From Entonaema liquescens (Eukaryota; Ascomycota; Sordariomycetes; Xylariales; Xylariaceae), in assembly GCA_902805475.1 (NCBI GenBank), contig CADCSX010000003.1, positions 930,001-994,000 on the forward strand: a DNA stretch of 64,000 nt, in the 5' to 3' direction. This document shows, piece after piece, positions 11,132 to 23,427 of the stretch (its first letter is position 1; each line of letters starts with the position of its first letter). The notes below the pieces were generated by a model. That model had not been told where the DNA came from, ran no database searches, and saw nothing but the letters and a program-made list of their open reading frames with translations. Position numbers and translations under genes: made by a program.

Positions 11132-12709
11132 ATGGGTTCCTTGTCACCTTCCCCCGCGGTCACGGCCGCCGAGCCGTTCAGCGCAAAGAAGATCGCGGTC
11201 ATCGGCGGCGGGCCTAGCGGCCTCGCCGTAGCAAAATACCTACTGGCGCAAGACGGCGCGTTCTCGCGCATCGACGTCTTCGAGCAGCAGGCTGAGGTGG
11301 GCGGTGTCTGGAACTACAGTCCCGTGGCTAGGCCCGTGGAGGCGTTGCCCGTGCCGCAGACCGATGCGCATCCGGACAGGATGGATCCCCCGGTTTTCGC
11401 GGATGGGGATGGAGATGAGAAAATACCGTTGTTCCCGTCCCCCATGTACGACGACTTGCACACGAATATCCCGCACACCCTGATGAAGTACTCGGACCTG
11501 GCGTTCCCGGACGGCTGCGAGATATTCCCAGCGCGGGAGGTCGTGCAGGCGTATCTGGTGGAGTACGCGAGGGATGTGCGGCATCTGATTAAGTTCTCGA
11601 CGCAGGTTACTGATGTCGCGTTACGGAGTGCTGGAAATCAGGCAAGGGAACGGGAACAATGGGATGTGAGTACGAGGGATTTGCTGACTGGGAGGGAGGA
11701 CAAGGAGACGTATGATGCGGTGGTGGTGGCGTCGGGGCACTACTCGACGCCGTATATCCCGGATTCTATTGAGGGGATTGAGGCTTTTCATACCGCGCAC
11801 CCGGGTGTCATCTCGCATTCGAAGTTGTACCGCAACGCGGAGCCGTTCCGCGGGAAGAAAGTCGTCGTCGTAGGAACCGGTGCCTCGGGGCTAGACATCG
11901 CGGCGCAAATCCAGCGCGTGTGCAGGGCGCCGCTAATCCTCTCCGCGCAGACTGGTGCGGCCCCTGAGGTCCTCGATCACATCGGAAACGTAGTACAACT
12001 CGGCCAGATCAAGAGGTTTCTAATTGAGGAGCGGGGAGTTGAGTTCTTCCCCTTGGACGAGAGCAACGACGAGGATGGAGATAATGACAGCAATGAAAGG
12101 AAAGAGAAGGCGGTAGTAGAAGGGGAGACGAGAGTCGAAAAAGACATCGACGCTATACTCTTCTGCACGGGATACCTCTACACATTCCCTTTCCTCCCCA
12201 CCATCCCGCTCGTCACCAACGGTCGTAAAGTCCACGGCCTGACCAAGCACCTCCTACACATCGCGCACCCAACCCTCGCCTTCCCCGGCCTCCCCATTAA
12301 AGTAATCCCCTTCCCTCTAACCGAGTCCCAAGGCGCCGTCCTAGCACGTCTATGGTCAAACACCCTGCCCCTACCCCCTATTCCCGTGCTCGAAAAATGG
12401 GCTCTCGAAGACGGCGCGGGGACCAGCGAGGGGAAGTACCACGTATTTGCCAAGGGCGGGGACGGGCGGTACATCAACGAGCTACACGAGTGGCTGGACA
12501 GGGAGACTTCGGAGGCCGGGAAGAAGGGCAAGGAGCCGCCGCACTGGGACGCCGAGATGCTCTGGCAGAGAGGCATATACGCCGAGGCCAAGATGCAGTT
12601 CGAGAAGACGGGGAGAAAAGCGAAGACCCTGGAGGAGCTGGGGTTCCGGTATGTGCCTGAGAAGGTAGACGTGGAGAAGCCGCAGGATGTCGAGGGAGGG
12701 TCTATCTAA
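11132..12709 (+). CDS. Flavin-containing monooxygenase (FMO family)
   Basis: A predicted FAD/NADPH monooxygenase that oxygenates N or S nucleophiles, related to yeast Fmo1. It is a single exon of 525 aa. The start was set at MGSLSPSP because the FAD-binding motif GGGPSGLAVAKYLL then sits at residues about 27-40, the usual distance; the open frame extends 63 codons upstream, but that part is not family-like. Other marks are EVGGVWNY, the second GxGxxG (VVGTGASGLDIA, for NADPH) and an FMO signature-like stretch HPGVISHSKLYR, followed by FCTGYLYTFPFL. There is no signal peptide, so it is probably cytosolic. An acidic insert (about residues 310-335) is low complexity. The GC-rich third positions stand out against the AT-richer flanks. 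Whether it serves detoxification or a biosynthetic role is unknown. Confidence 0.88.
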   Translation: MGSLSPSPAVTAAEPFSAKKIAVIGGGPSGLAVAKYLLAQDGAFSRIDVFEQQAEVGGVWNYSPVARPVEALPVPQTDAHPDRMDPPVFADGDGDEKIPLFPSPMYDDLHTNIPHTLMKYSDLAFPDGCEIFPAREVVQAYLVEYARDVRHLIKFSTQVTDVALRSAGNQAREREQWDVSTRDLLTGREDKETYDAVVVASGHYSTPYIPDSIEGIEAFHTAHPGVISHSKLYRNAEPFRGKKVVVVGTGASGLDIAAQIQRVCRAPLILSAQTGAAPEVLDHIGNVVQLGQIKRFLIEERGVEFFPLDESNDEDGDNDSNERKEKAVVEGETRVEKDIDAILFCTGYLYTFPFLPTIPLVTNGRKVHGLTKHLLHIAHPTLAFPGLPIKVIPFPLTESQGAVLARLWSNTLPLPPIPVLEKWALEDGAGTSEGKYHVFAKGGDGRYINELHEWLDRETSEAGKKGKEPPHWDAEMLWQRGIYAEAKMQFEKTGRKAKTLEELGFRYVPEKVDVEKPQDVEGGSI

Positions 12710-13314
12710 TTTGATTTCAAAGGATTTCTCGACTCCTGATTCTAGCGTAGAACATGTGGGTGACACTTACCATATAGATGATTGATGCCTTGTTAGTTTA
12801 AATAACTATTTGGATTGAAATCGTTTAGATTTCCATCAAGGAGTGTTATGATATGAATAAGTATTGATAGAATAAAAATTTCAATCTCATGGCGTCTTGT
12901 AATCCTCAACTATAGTGAAGCTGTAACCTAGAACCCTTTTGGTATAAGATAATTTTATATACTAAGCCATACAACACACATTTCGAGTGAGATTGTATTA
13001 GGGAGTGGTGTTAAAGAGGTCATCATTAGACAAATTTATTATTGAAAAAACCCGCACTCTTGTGTTGCTAGGTGAAGATAAGTACCTTCTATCCAACAAA
13101 AGAAATAATTGTTACCTATATGGTTATACAATTTGGACATTTTGTGACTGGTTGGTTAACATGGATGCATTCTTTCATAATAGAACCAACACCAACTCTT
13201 TCGTACTTAGGCATAGCGTTGACTATTCCCGTCGCCTAGTTAAGTTTGTTCCATAGGGAAACTCCTGTCAAGCTGCTAACAGCTGGCAGCTAAGAGCTTC
13301 CGTGTACATCTATA

Positions 13315-13626
13315 TTAGTGCTGTCTACACAAGTTCGACGTAGCACCCCCAAGGGGGTGCTGCGCATTGATTAAGGAAACGGGCAAGATTCGGGATTTAA
13401 CCGAAATACTTCCGAATAAGCGTGTTTCCCACGTATTTTGATATATCTTATAATATTTCATAAAATTTCATTATTCTTTTTCCTTTTCCAGAATTAGTAA
13501 GGGTTGGAATAACTTTTTATTGGTATTTAAAGTTTGGTACGTTATCCCTAATTATTGCCCGTTTCCTTAATCAATGCGCAGCACCCCCTTGGGGGTGCTA
13601 CGTCGAACTTATGTAAATAGCACTAA
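13315..13626 (+). mobile_element. 312-bp MITE, copy 1 (best preserved)
   Basis: A non-autonomous DNA transposon. It has 72-bp terminal inverted repeats starting TTAGTGCT and ending in GGAAACGGGCAA, with three mismatches between the ends. TA is present on both sides (13313-13314, 13627-13628), fitting a TA target duplication as in Tc1/mariner or pogo-type elements. Each terminal repeat carries a nested perfect palindrome (AGCACCCCC-AA-GGGGGTGCT). The 168-bp core is AT-rich and non-coding. Two further copies of exactly the same length lie at 37451 and 38620. Confidence 0.9.
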
Positions 13627-13873
13627 TAACTAAGTCCTATACAATACACAGCTTTCCAGCTAAATATTACGATAAGAAATTAGCAAATATAATAATAAGT
13701 ACTTTCTTTAATCTTTTTACTATAAGATTTATTTATGGAATTATATATTTACTTTGAAGATGGGAATCGCATTTCAAAAGCATCAGGTCTAGCGGAGTAC
13801 GTAGAACTTTTAGACCAGCTGCTGCTGCCAAGGCTGGCCAATGCATGTCGGGGCTGACAAGGGTCTTCCTATG

Positions 13874-13896
13874 AAAAAAAAAAAAAAAAAAAAAAC
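13874..13896 (+). repeat. Poly-A tract (23 bp)
   Basis: An uninterrupted run of A. No neighbouring retroelement sequence is recognised, so it is treated as a simple repeat. Confidence 0.9.
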
Positions 13897-14196
13897 TGTT
13901 GAAACAGTCATCCGTACTTAATGCCAGAGGAGAGCCTGCATTTACCTAGGTACCTATGCCAATGCCAAGACAAGATATGCAAGAGCAAAGATCGCACATG
14001 CCGTGCAGGCGTGGCGTGGTGGACACGGGTGAAGCCGGCTAGTTTGGTACAAATTTCGCCGACATTTTTTGACATCCCACTTCAAAATGTATAGGTACTT
14101 AAAGCACTTAGGTAAGCACTCCACAAACAACTTCGTAGGCACATATGGACTGACAGCTTTTCGTCACCATTGTAAAAGACGGGAAGCTTTTAGGCC

Positions 14197-16083
14197 ATGA
14201 AGAGCCATTGGGGGGCCTTGAGCCGGCAATTGTCGACAGTTAGAGCTGCACAAAGGGTACGCACAGGGTGGATATGTCAGTCATGTCAATCACATAGGAG
14301 CAACAAGACCCCGCGCAAGCTGTTCACCAGCAGCGCAGCTCTCCAAGAGCTCAACGACAAGCCATATTACGTGACGACACCCATTTTCTACGTCAATGCG
14401 TGTAAGTTATTTACCAGTAACGTGTAGCAGGTAAATTATGTGCTAATTGGTCTGTCCAAAAGCCCCTCACGTCGGTCACCTATATAGCATGCTTATAGCA
14501 GATGTGCTTAAGCGATGGCAGGTCCTTAAGGGTAGGGAGGCAATACTAAGTACAGGAACCGATGAGCATGGGATGAAGGTCCAGCGTGCTGCCGAGCTGC
14601 AGGATATCCACCCCAAGACCCTATGCGATACCAACTCTGAGACGTTTAAAGATCTAGCTACAAAGGCTAATATCTCGTACGATTACTTCATTCGAACAAC
14701 GGATCTGGAGCACAGGGAGGCAGTTGAGTACTTCTGGTCAAGACTGAAAGAGAGTGGATATATATACGAGACTAAACATGAGGGATGGTACTGTGTCAGC
14801 GACGAGACCTACTACCCCGAATCTATGATCGAGAAGCGCGTGTCGCCTGTAACGGGAAAACCATTTATGGCGTGTGCTGAGACGGGAAGCGCGGTGGAAT
14901 GGACCGAGGAGAGAAATTACCACTTCCGACTCACGGCTTTTCGAGATAGGCTGCTCCAGTTCTACGCTGATAACCCAAACTGGGTTACTCCTCACAACCG
15001 CTTCGCCGAGGTGATTAGCTGGGTTAAGAACAACCTAGAAGATCTGTCCGTTTCCCGTCCTGTGAGTCGTTTAGATTGGGGTATTCCTGTGCCCGATGAC
15101 CCAAGCCAGACCATCTACGTGTGGGTTGACGCTCTGATCAACTACATCACGGTGGCAGGATACCCGCTATGGCCGCCTGGTTCTGAACACGCGAAAGGCT
15201 GGCCAGCAGACGTTCATGTGGTTGGAAAGGACATTGTGCGCTTTCATAGCATTTATTGGCCTGCGCTACTCATGGCTCTGGACTTGCCACTACCGAAGAA
15301 TATCCTCAGCCACGGCCATTGGTTGATGAGCCGGCAAAAGATGTCCAAGTCGGTCGGCAACGTGGTGAACCCTTTCTTCGCGCTTGACCGCTGGGGCGTG
15401 GATACCATGCGGTACTTCCTGATATATTCCGCTGCAATGGCTCATGATGCGGAGTACACTAACGAGTTCATCGTTGATAAGTACAAGAAGGGGCTACAGT
15501 TCGGTCTAGGTAACCTGCTCAACCGGATTACCAGGCCAAAGAACTGGAGCGTTAGTAATGCAGTGGTATCCATGCACAGCAAGCAGTCTCAGTTAGTTCC
15601 TACTCTTGTCGATAAACAGAGGGAATATCTAGAGTCTATCGTAGAGAAGGTCTCAAGCCACATGGACGAACTAAATCCCAGTGCGGCGTTAAAGGAGATT
15701 ATGGAGTTTGTCTTCGAAGTAAGTTCCAATAACTTCGTCCCTAGTGTACACTCCTTTGTATAGTGATATCCTGACAAGTGCTACAGATAAACAAATTCCT
15801 ACAAGAGGGAGCGCCGTGGACTAGGAGCAAAGAAGGTGACATGGCCGCCGTTGAGCAGATCATCTTTTTCGCGGCGGAGTCTGTGCGTGTCGCGGGCATC
15901 CTGCTGCAACCATTTATTCCCGAGAAGTCGAGCCAATTGCTTGACAGGCTGGGGGTTAGCGCTGATCGGAGGACAATGGAGCATGCAAAACTGTATGCGG
16001 ATGATGGGTATGGGACGCCGACTGTTCCGCTGGGCGAGGGCGCGCAGAGTAGCCTGTTCCCGCCGATGCCTGTTGAAGACTAA
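14197..16083 (+). CDS. MSM1: Methionyl-tRNA synthetase, mitochondrial
   Basis: Charges tRNA-Met, probably in mitochondria. Exons are 14197-14401, 14463-15718 and 15787-16083, giving 585 aa with phases closing. The first 45 or so residues are rich in Arg, Ser and Gln without acidic residues, as in a matrix-targeting peptide. The catalytic domain starts at YYVTTPIFYVNASPHVGHLY, which includes the HIGH box (PHVGH) interrupted by intron 1. The KMSKS loop is SRQKMSKSVGNVVNP. The length and the absence of a C-terminal tRNA-binding EMAPII domain fit the organellar/bacterial-like form, not the cytosolic enzyme. The neighbour NAT9 gene is on the same strand but shows no operon-like relation. Confidence 0.93.
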
Positions 16084-16578
16084 GGACCTGGAGATGGTAC
16101 AGACGGAGAATGTGTATATCAGATATTAAATGTATAAAGTTGGATAAGGTGTTGCGCTTGTATGTAAAGCTGAGATAGATACCCTACGACAAATTCCCCT
16201 TTTATACCTATTCAACTTCATAATGTGGTCTGGTTGACATGCGCTACGAATCTACAGTAATGAGTAGAATTTCGCTAATATTTTGAAATTTTCGTAGAGC
16301 ATCTAATTCATCTAAGTATTTCACTAATATTTACTATGAATACAATGCTGTTCTCTTCATGTGGTGGTCGTCGTAGTTGTAGTTTTTACAGTGGTAATAT
16401 TTTAGTTTTGGGCTGTAAAAATACATGCAACTAAAATAAAATATTTCGCAACTTTCACCTTTTCTACATTTGGATCCTTCTCCCGTTAATCCCAGGGACC
16501 ACTAAGTTTATAAGAAGATAAAAATATGCGACATCGGATACATTTATAGCTTAATAAATACTGGAACTCTACGTAACG
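16084..16578. other. Intergenic between MSM1 and the NAT9-like gene
   Basis: AT-rich 3' and promoter sequence. Nothing further is seen. Confidence 0.4.
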
Positions 16579-17611
16579 ATGAAGTTGAATGAGAATATCG
16601 GTGAGTTTTGTCTTCGTTTTTCATCTCATCTCATCTCACCTTACCTCCCCCACCTATCCCAGGCGACTCATACCCAACTTACTACCCATCCCTTATACAC
16701 TCATCAACCCGAAATAGAATACCTGCTAAAGCTCAGCGCCAACAGCAATATCAACTAGCAGAGTCTTACTTGTGCCGTATGACGCGCACCACGTGGAGCA
16801 GTACCACAGATGGATGGAAGACCCCGTACTATTATATACCCTTTCCTTTCCTTTCCTTCCCAACACCACTGTGTTCTGCCTGCGCACAGCACACCAACTA
16901 ACACACACACACACGCTCTAGTCCATCCGCGAAGCCACCGCCTCGGAACGCCTCTCGCTAGAAGACGAATACGAGAACCAGGCGTCGTGGCGCGAGTCGC
17001 GGGACAAGCTCACCTTCATCGTGTGCGCGCCGCTGCCCGATTCCCCGGGCGCGGAGGAGAAGAAGGAAAAGAAAGGGGTTGTGTTGGCGGGAACGGACGA
17101 TGTCGTGGATAGGATGGTGGGAGATGTTAATCTGTTTCTGAGCCCGTGGGACGATGACGATGACGATGAAGAAGAGAGACAGAATGGAAAAGGCGGGAGG
17201 GAAGCAAAGACGTACTACGCCGCGGAAATCGACATCATGATCGCGGACCCCAAGTTCCGGGGTATAGGTCTGGGTCGCGCTGCCGTCGCTACGTTTTTGT
17301 GCTTCGTGCGCCGGAATTTAGATGGTATTCTGGCCGAGTACACGGGCTCTCTTGATGGCTCTAGAACTGGTGGTAGCCCCGTGCTGAAAGATGTCGTGGC
17401 CAAGATCAACGCAGACAATAAGGCCAGCATCGTACTATTCAAGGCCCTGGGGTTTAAACAAAGAGGAGAGACTAATTATTTCGGCGAGATACAGATGGTG
17501 TTTGAAGGGTTCGGAGAGACAGACGAGTGGGAAAGGACGAATTCATCTGTCATGAGCGACGGGTATCAGGAGTTGGCTTACGATAGGTCACGATTGGAAA
17601 GCGTGAAGTAG
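16579..17611 (+). CDS. NAT9-like N-acetyltransferase (GNAT fold)
   Basis: A GNAT-family acetyltransferase resembling N-acetyltransferase 9. Exons are 16579-16600 (22 nt), 16746-16825 and 16922-17611, giving 263 aa. The spliced N-terminus MKLNENIAISTSRVLLVPY and the following YHRWMEDPSIREATASE are strongly family-like, although both segments lie outside the long open frame. The acetyl-CoA-binding core is AEIDIMIADPKFRGIGLGRA (R/Q-x-x-G-x-G/A type). An acidic/basic insert (DDDDDDEEE, about 125-140) is a variable loop. Intron 2 contains CA-repeat and pyrimidine runs. The substrate is unknown; metazoan NAT9 has been linked to microtubule stability, which I do not transfer here. Confidence 0.85.
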
Positions 17612-17799
17612 ATGATGAGCTTTACAACTTGGATGTAGAGAGGTATAGGCAAAAGATACATCAATATATGCGTCTTGTCTATATACATGACCCCTTGACA
17701 GCGAAGATTCATCCCCAACTTCACCGTCTATATTTGCCCTATCCACCATCTTCCATCTCCCATACGATATCCATCCCACTTATAAAGCATATATACGTC

Positions 17800-18978
17800 T
17801 CATTTAGCCCCATACAAATCGCCATAACTCTTCAATATCTCCAGACTAACGTTCACCCCTCCACACACAATCAGCACCACATTCTTCTTCCTCCACTCCT
17901 CATCGCCAATCCCCTCGCCGCCAACATACCTCCTCAGATCCCCATTGTACAGCGTCGATATCGTCGCGCCGCACGCCACCTCGACCAACACCCGCGCGTC
18001 GTCCGCGAACCTCACCGACCCCATCACGGCCTCCGCATCCGTCACCACCACGCTCTTCAGGTGCGCCGCCTCCCGACTCCACCGGAACGTGCGCTCGGAG
18101 ACCCGGGGCGCGCCGAGGCTCGTCGCGATGCTCGTGATGGCCGGCAACGTAACGAGCTCGCCGGCCCTCACGCTAGCGTTCAGACTCTCCGCACCGACCG
18201 TTTCCACAGCCAGCACGACGGGCTCTTTTGCGCCGACCTGCGTGTAGTGCTTGTGCACGCCGGCCATGATGCCGTTGAGCAGGCCGCCGCCGCCGCAGTT
18301 GCACGCTATGCCGTCGATCTGCGCGACGCCGTACGGCGCCAGCTGCGCGGCCAGCTCGTCGACGATGGTGCTGTTGCCCGCCCAGATGTCCGGGTGGTCG
18401 AAGGGCGGGACGTAGATGCCGACGGGGTCGTTGGCGAGGAGTACGGTGCGCAGGTGTTCGTCCGCGCGGGCCCAGTTGTTGCCGACTTGGTGGACTTTTG
18501 CACCGAGGACTGTGGGTACCTATGTGTCAGTTTTATCTATTTTGAAAAAAAAAAAAAAAAAAAAAGGAGGGTTGAGACTGCCTTAGAGGCATAGGGGTAA
18601 CTCACGGAGTATCTTATCAATCATAAACTGTGTGGTAAGCGTCGGCACGACGATAGTGCACGGCTGCCTCAACGTTGCGGCGGCCGTCGCGCACGCCAGG
18701 CCCGCGTTCCCGCCCGACGAGCAGTAGAAGTGCACGTTGCCGGCGGGTTTCGCGAGCATGGCCTGGTACATCATGTTTCCTACGGCGCGGGACTTGAACG
18801 AGCCCGAGGGTTGGAGGTTTTCCAGCTTGAGGAATATGTTACTGATTTTCCGTGTTAGTCTTGCGATTGCCAAGGATTGGAGGGGTGCTTACCAGCCCGC
18901 TTCCCGCGAGAGGGTTGGCGATGGAATGCATGGTGTCTCTATGAAGAGCTTTTGAGGTTCGGGGTCGTAGGAGCCCAT
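17800..18978 (-). CDS. L-serine/threonine dehydratase (PLP-dependent, CHA1-like)
   Basis: Catabolic deamination of L-serine (to pyruvate) or L-threonine. Coding exons (complement) are 18893-18978, 18606-18841 and 17800-18509, giving 343 aa. The PLP lysine is in LQPSGSFKSRAVGN. The substrate loop is SSGGNAGLACA and the phosphate-binding Gly loop is CGGGGLLNG. There is no ACT regulatory domain, which fits the catabolic single-domain enzymes of about 330-360 aa. Intron 2 carries a 21-base T run (gene strand) at 18545-18565. Its acceptor was placed at 18510-18511 because it restores KILLLGAKVHQVGNNWA. The gene is convergent with the NAT9-like gene, with 188 bp between the stops. Confidence 0.9.
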
Positions 18979-21044
18979 TGTGGTGACTTGGCGGATGACG
19001 AACGCTGGACTTAGTTCTAGAGATACTTTTTTTTTAAAACCACGGCGGACAAGTTCTTCAAGTCTTATTCCGGTATGTCCAGCAGGGTACCTAGAATTAA
19101 TGTTAGCTTTTTGTCCCTCCTTGAAGTGCAGATCGTATAGTATTAGAGTACTATACCTATATCCTGTAAGTACCTACCTAACTCCGTAAAGTTATAGCAA
19201 ATGGCTTCCCTTAAAAATCTATACTAGAGACCAAACAAGAAATTTCTTCCCCGGATATTCTTAAACCCAAAATTTCTCTATCCCACCACCGTTTATAAAT
19301 TCTTATATAAAAACATTGTATAGTATAGGTAGTCTTCCTGTATCGGACGAAACTTTATAGCAACGTGACAATTAAGGCGTATGCAAAAGTATGGCACAGG
19401 GTAGCACTGCAGGCCCCGTTGAAGAGGATACAAGGGAAACCGGCTGACTAAACTTATGCAAGCTACCCGGTGTCCGTTATCCGCTTAGGGCTTCTGGAAA
19501 CTATCCGAAACAGCGACCGCTTCGGCTCCCGTCGATTGCCGATACTAGCCACCTTTATACGGTACCTAGGTAATTGTTACCTAACACCATAAGTACCTAG
19601 TTAGACGCTTCTGATTTATAGATAACTGTGGTACAAGTAGAATTTATTGGCATCACATTAAAATAATATTGCTTGCTATTAATGTTAGTTATGCAACCAT
19701 TATTAGGGAGGTTAGTTGTTCTGACTCTTGGTGTGTTTCGGAGTTCAAGGTCTTGGGTCTTAAGACGTACATCTCATTTAATAAGACATTACCTATAACG
19801 AGTATTCGATATCTACCTAAATATATCAAGTAAAATATATCAAGTATAACTAATAAGGTAAGATAAGCCAGTAGTTATCATTGGATCGGAGTTATTTATT
19901 AAACTCTTTGAAACCATCTTTTGAGTTGTCTCTTAACTTTTCAGAGTTGGCCTAGTTAACTAGTTACATTGAACTAAGGATTGGTATGTACTGCGAAGAA
20001 TGCCGTTTATATCGATTAACCAATAACACTCTATACGCAGGAGTTTAATGTTACTTATAGTGGCATATCCAGAACTCTATATACTAATCTGTATGTGGGG
20101 ACCGAATGTCTAAATACGCGTTGACGTTTATTGGATACCTAGGTATTCACGGTCGTAGTTGTAACGATTGCTTTTGCCGTTGACCAAAACTCTCCATCGT
20201 CTTCGGAAACATTAACCTTAATCAAATTATCAAACTACGAGCAACTAAATTTATATCCGAGAATGATATTACGTTAAAGAATCATACCCACACATAGTAA
20301 CGGCGCGAAGGGGCTGTGCATGGTTACTACTTACTTGCATAGGGGGGAAGCAAGATAAACTATGGTGAGATATTGTATCCGTAGCTCTTACCTTAGAGTA
20401 TCTTCATACAGCTTAAGAGGGATGCAGCGTGTACTTATCCGATAATCAAACAAAGTAGGTGATAAGAAATCAGATGAGCGTTGCTCGAGTTGATATGCAA
20501 AAGAATCTCTGGCTATTTGTATGTCCATAGACTTTTCCATGTACGAAGTAGGCACCTACGTTTCAGAGTGGTAGGATTAGCCAAACCGGTTTCAACCTGA
20601 AAGTACGTACCGAGTCGCTTCGGTACTTCTCCACAACCCTACATAGTACCTAGTTTAAACTTTCGTCTTAGCAGCCTCGATCTGACCAACCATAATCGAA
20701 GTGTTACCACATTCGACCAAAAATACCCCTGTTCGGACTCCTCCTAAGAAGGACCCCTAAACCTGTTTGCGTAACCAAAAGGGGATATTAATATCTGAGG
20801 GCAGCCGATAAAGCGAGAAACGGGGCTCAGCTGAATTGAATTTAGTAGATCGGACTCAACGCCCCACTCCTTTTACAACATAACGCGACTTGCGAGACCC
20901 CTAAACCATCCCTGAAGGGAAGGTATCGGACTCAAATCTAGACGATCCATGACGATCTATCCGAAGCGACATAAGAGGAAAAAAAAACATGAAAAAGTTT
21001 GTGTGTTCGAAGATGTATCCTCGAGCCCACATAGTATCAATATG

Positions 21045-21077
<33 letters not shown>

Positions 21078-21504
21078 AGGGCAAACTGGCTCTTTGAATT
21101 ACCCCATTTTCTGCTGTTTGCCGTAACAGTGCCTGGGAAGATAGCACAGATTAAAGGCTACCTAGGTTTGGTACGGAATAGAACAGCCTAAGATCTGGAT
21201 ACCGAATGCCTCGTACCAGATTCTACATAGTAATACGAGAATACACTCTACGTATGTTAGCGTTCTATGCAACTTTTACTCTCCCCAGTTTCAGGTGGGC
21301 CTCTTACCATCAGACCGCTATCCTATATTAAGATGACCCATGGAAATGGACCCCTTTTGCCTTGTCGCCAATATAGATGCCCTTCTCCCCAGATTCTACA
21401 GCCTGCCCATGTCCATTTCTTCTTTTGTTTCAAGAAGGATACAACACCTATCGACTAGTATAATATTCAAATTCAACATTTACCCCTAGGTACGATTATC
21501 AACC
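18979..21504. other. 2.5-kb gene-poor stretch
   Basis: AT-rich sequence with many stops in all frames. Palindromic CCTAGG/GGTACC motifs occur at about 19561-19572 and 20135-20146, and there is a GA microsatellite near 21044. I see no coding, RNA or transposon signature. Confidence 0.5.
21044..21078 (+). repeat. GA microsatellite
   Basis: A tandem GA run of about 13 units grading into AAAGAGAAAG. Confidence 0.9.
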
Positions 21505-21993
21505 ATGAAGTTCGGACTACCCTTCGAGCTCGGCATGCTTGCCTCGAGCATATTCGCCTCCAACACCACCACAGTCTCTCCGTCAGTCTACATCCTAGGC
21601 ACGTCGCCACCCGCGACAATGGCTCTCAGCAAAGCGTTGGACACACTAGGATATAGCCGTCTAGACCTCGAGTCAGACATACTAGAACAATCGACACTGT
21701 CGAACACTTACGTCGAAGTAACGTCGAACATGCAACTCGCAGAGATCGCTCGATCCCAACCCGACGCCAAATTCATATTACCCCGAGGCGGTCGACGGAT
21801 AGGCGAAGAAGACTACGTACTCTCAGCCCGAAGCTTCTTCTCCAAGGAGAAGCGCTCTCGCAAGTTCCTAGAGCTGGACGTGCTTGCGCCGAAGACGAGC
21901 TCGCAGGCCGATAATTGGGTTCAGCTATGCGACTTCCTGGGTATGGGATACAGCGTAGTGGAGCGATTGGGCCTATGGCATTTCCCCAAATAA
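21505..21993 (+). CDS. Small sulfotransferase-like protein (tentative)
   Basis: A 162-aa uninterrupted frame with a good start context (CAACCATGAAG). The layout recalls the fungal sulfotransferase-like P-loop family: an opening strand then loop VYILGTSPPATMALSKALDTLGY, and a closing segment NWVQLCDFLGMGYSVVERLG, which resembles the 'W-x-x-L-C-x-F-L' C-terminal signature. It is far shorter than a full enzyme (normally about 250 aa), and the nucleotide-binding loop lacks the usual GxxRTGT pattern, so catalysis is doubtful. The first 20 residues are mildly hydrophobic. It could be a degenerate paralogue or an accessory protein. It lies 1.4 kb upstream of the synthetase-like gene on the same strand. 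Confidence 0.55.
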   Translation: MKFGLPFELGMLASSIFASNTTTVSPSVYILGTSPPATMALSKALDTLGYSRLDLESDILEQSTLSNTYVEVTSNMQLAEIARSQPDAKFILPRGGRRIGEEDYVLSARSFFSKEKRSRKFLELDVLAPKTSSQADNWVQLCDFLGMGYSVVERLGLWHFPK

Positions 21994-23427
21994 ACGCCAC
22001 AACTTGACCCTGCACACACCTTGGGATAAAGCCCCAGAAAGAATACACTGAAATGAAAGAGTCGACTATAAACGTCGCCCCAATTTCCACCGCCACTTGG
22101 TTACCTTTCGGGTCTGGACGTATTAGTTCGTTTGAAAATAGCGAGGGGAAAACGCGAGGATTTCGGGATAGGAGATAGAGGGACTGGCGCGAGGTTAAGA
22201 CACGCTTGCGACTCCACGGCGTTATGAAAAGGAGGGACGGAATTAGCACTACGCTAGCTGGAGTTGGATCTGGTAAGCGTCTCATATATCAAATGAGCAG
22301 TCGCCACGGATGTTCTAGAACTCTGGTCGCGGACACGCCATTATAGCGGTATGTGCTTTAAAAACAAATCTAGAACTTATTGGTATTATATCAATATAGA
22401 AGTATCAAATATTCACAAGATAACCTATGTATTTTATACGTCGTGTGGTATTGAGAGAGTTGTGAATTGGATAACGCACGAATCCCTGATTTTACTAGCT
22501 CAAGCATAGCGTATAGCCGAAGCTTATGGGTAACGACTACCTGATCTATGTTTTTACACTTGGAATAATGCTGCCTGGTCTTTACCAATTTTAGATCTGA
22601 CAAATGAGGAAAGAATGCGTTGGCTGCTTCAGCTCAGCTCAGCTCAGCTCAGCTTTCATCGGCTACTTGCATACTTGCAAACCGTTATGAAAAAGGGGGT
22701 GATACGTTGTCCATCTAGAAAACGGAGAGTTGACAAGGTTATATCACCGTTAGTACAGCATAACATCGACACGTCAACATCAAGCTCAGTAAAGCGTCTG
22801 AAGGTCTATCACATACCTACCTACCTAAGTACTTAGGTGGGTATTTCACCTTCTCAAGTTGACGACAATAAGATGTAAATTATAAGTGATTATCTTTTCT
22901 CTCTAGTCTTAGGCTGAGAGTAGCTTCATGCAATGTCTCAAGCCTAATTTCTATCATAGAATATGCTCGTCGGAATCAACGAATCACCTGAATAAGGAGG
23001 GATATCAAATGTTTAACGGCGATATGGCTGCGCATACCTTAGAAAGACCGGTGCGATACCGCGTTCAGCCTTACAAGTCATAGGGAGATATGACTTGCTA
23101 TGATCACGGTCTCTTTGATATATGCCGGTACCCGTGAACTGTCGTGGCCAATATCCGATACGCTCCTCCCGGGGCCTTCGCATGAGTCTGTTAATTATCA
23201 TAATGTTATGAATACCGTTCAGACACCTATATATGAAGCTTAGGGTCTATAATAAAAGCTCGTTCTAGACACTCTCTAATATTTTCTGCTCCTTAGAGCA
23301 GCAGTATTACCGCACGATCTATCCAGATTCCAAACTCAGCCAGAATATTTCGGTCCAAATATCGAAACCTAACTCTGCGCTCCCAATCTTCCAATCCCTC
23401 ACAAGCACAGTTTCGTAGTACATCACA
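21994..23427. other. Intergenic with a CTCAG repeat
   Basis: It holds a pentanucleotide repeat at 22631-22654 and the promoter of the downstream synthetase-like gene. No other feature is seen. Confidence 0.45.
22631..22654 (+). repeat. (AGCTC)n pentanucleotide repeat
   Basis: Almost five perfect units of AGCTC. A simple tandem repeat. Confidence 0.9.

Larger units (their letters stand above)
12710..14196. other. Intergenic with MITE copy 1 and a poly-A tract
   Basis: It contains a 312-bp MITE (listed separately) and a 23-base A run at 13874-13896. It is AT-rich elsewhere. The 83-codon frame at 13005-13256 shows no family resemblance. Confidence 0.5.
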
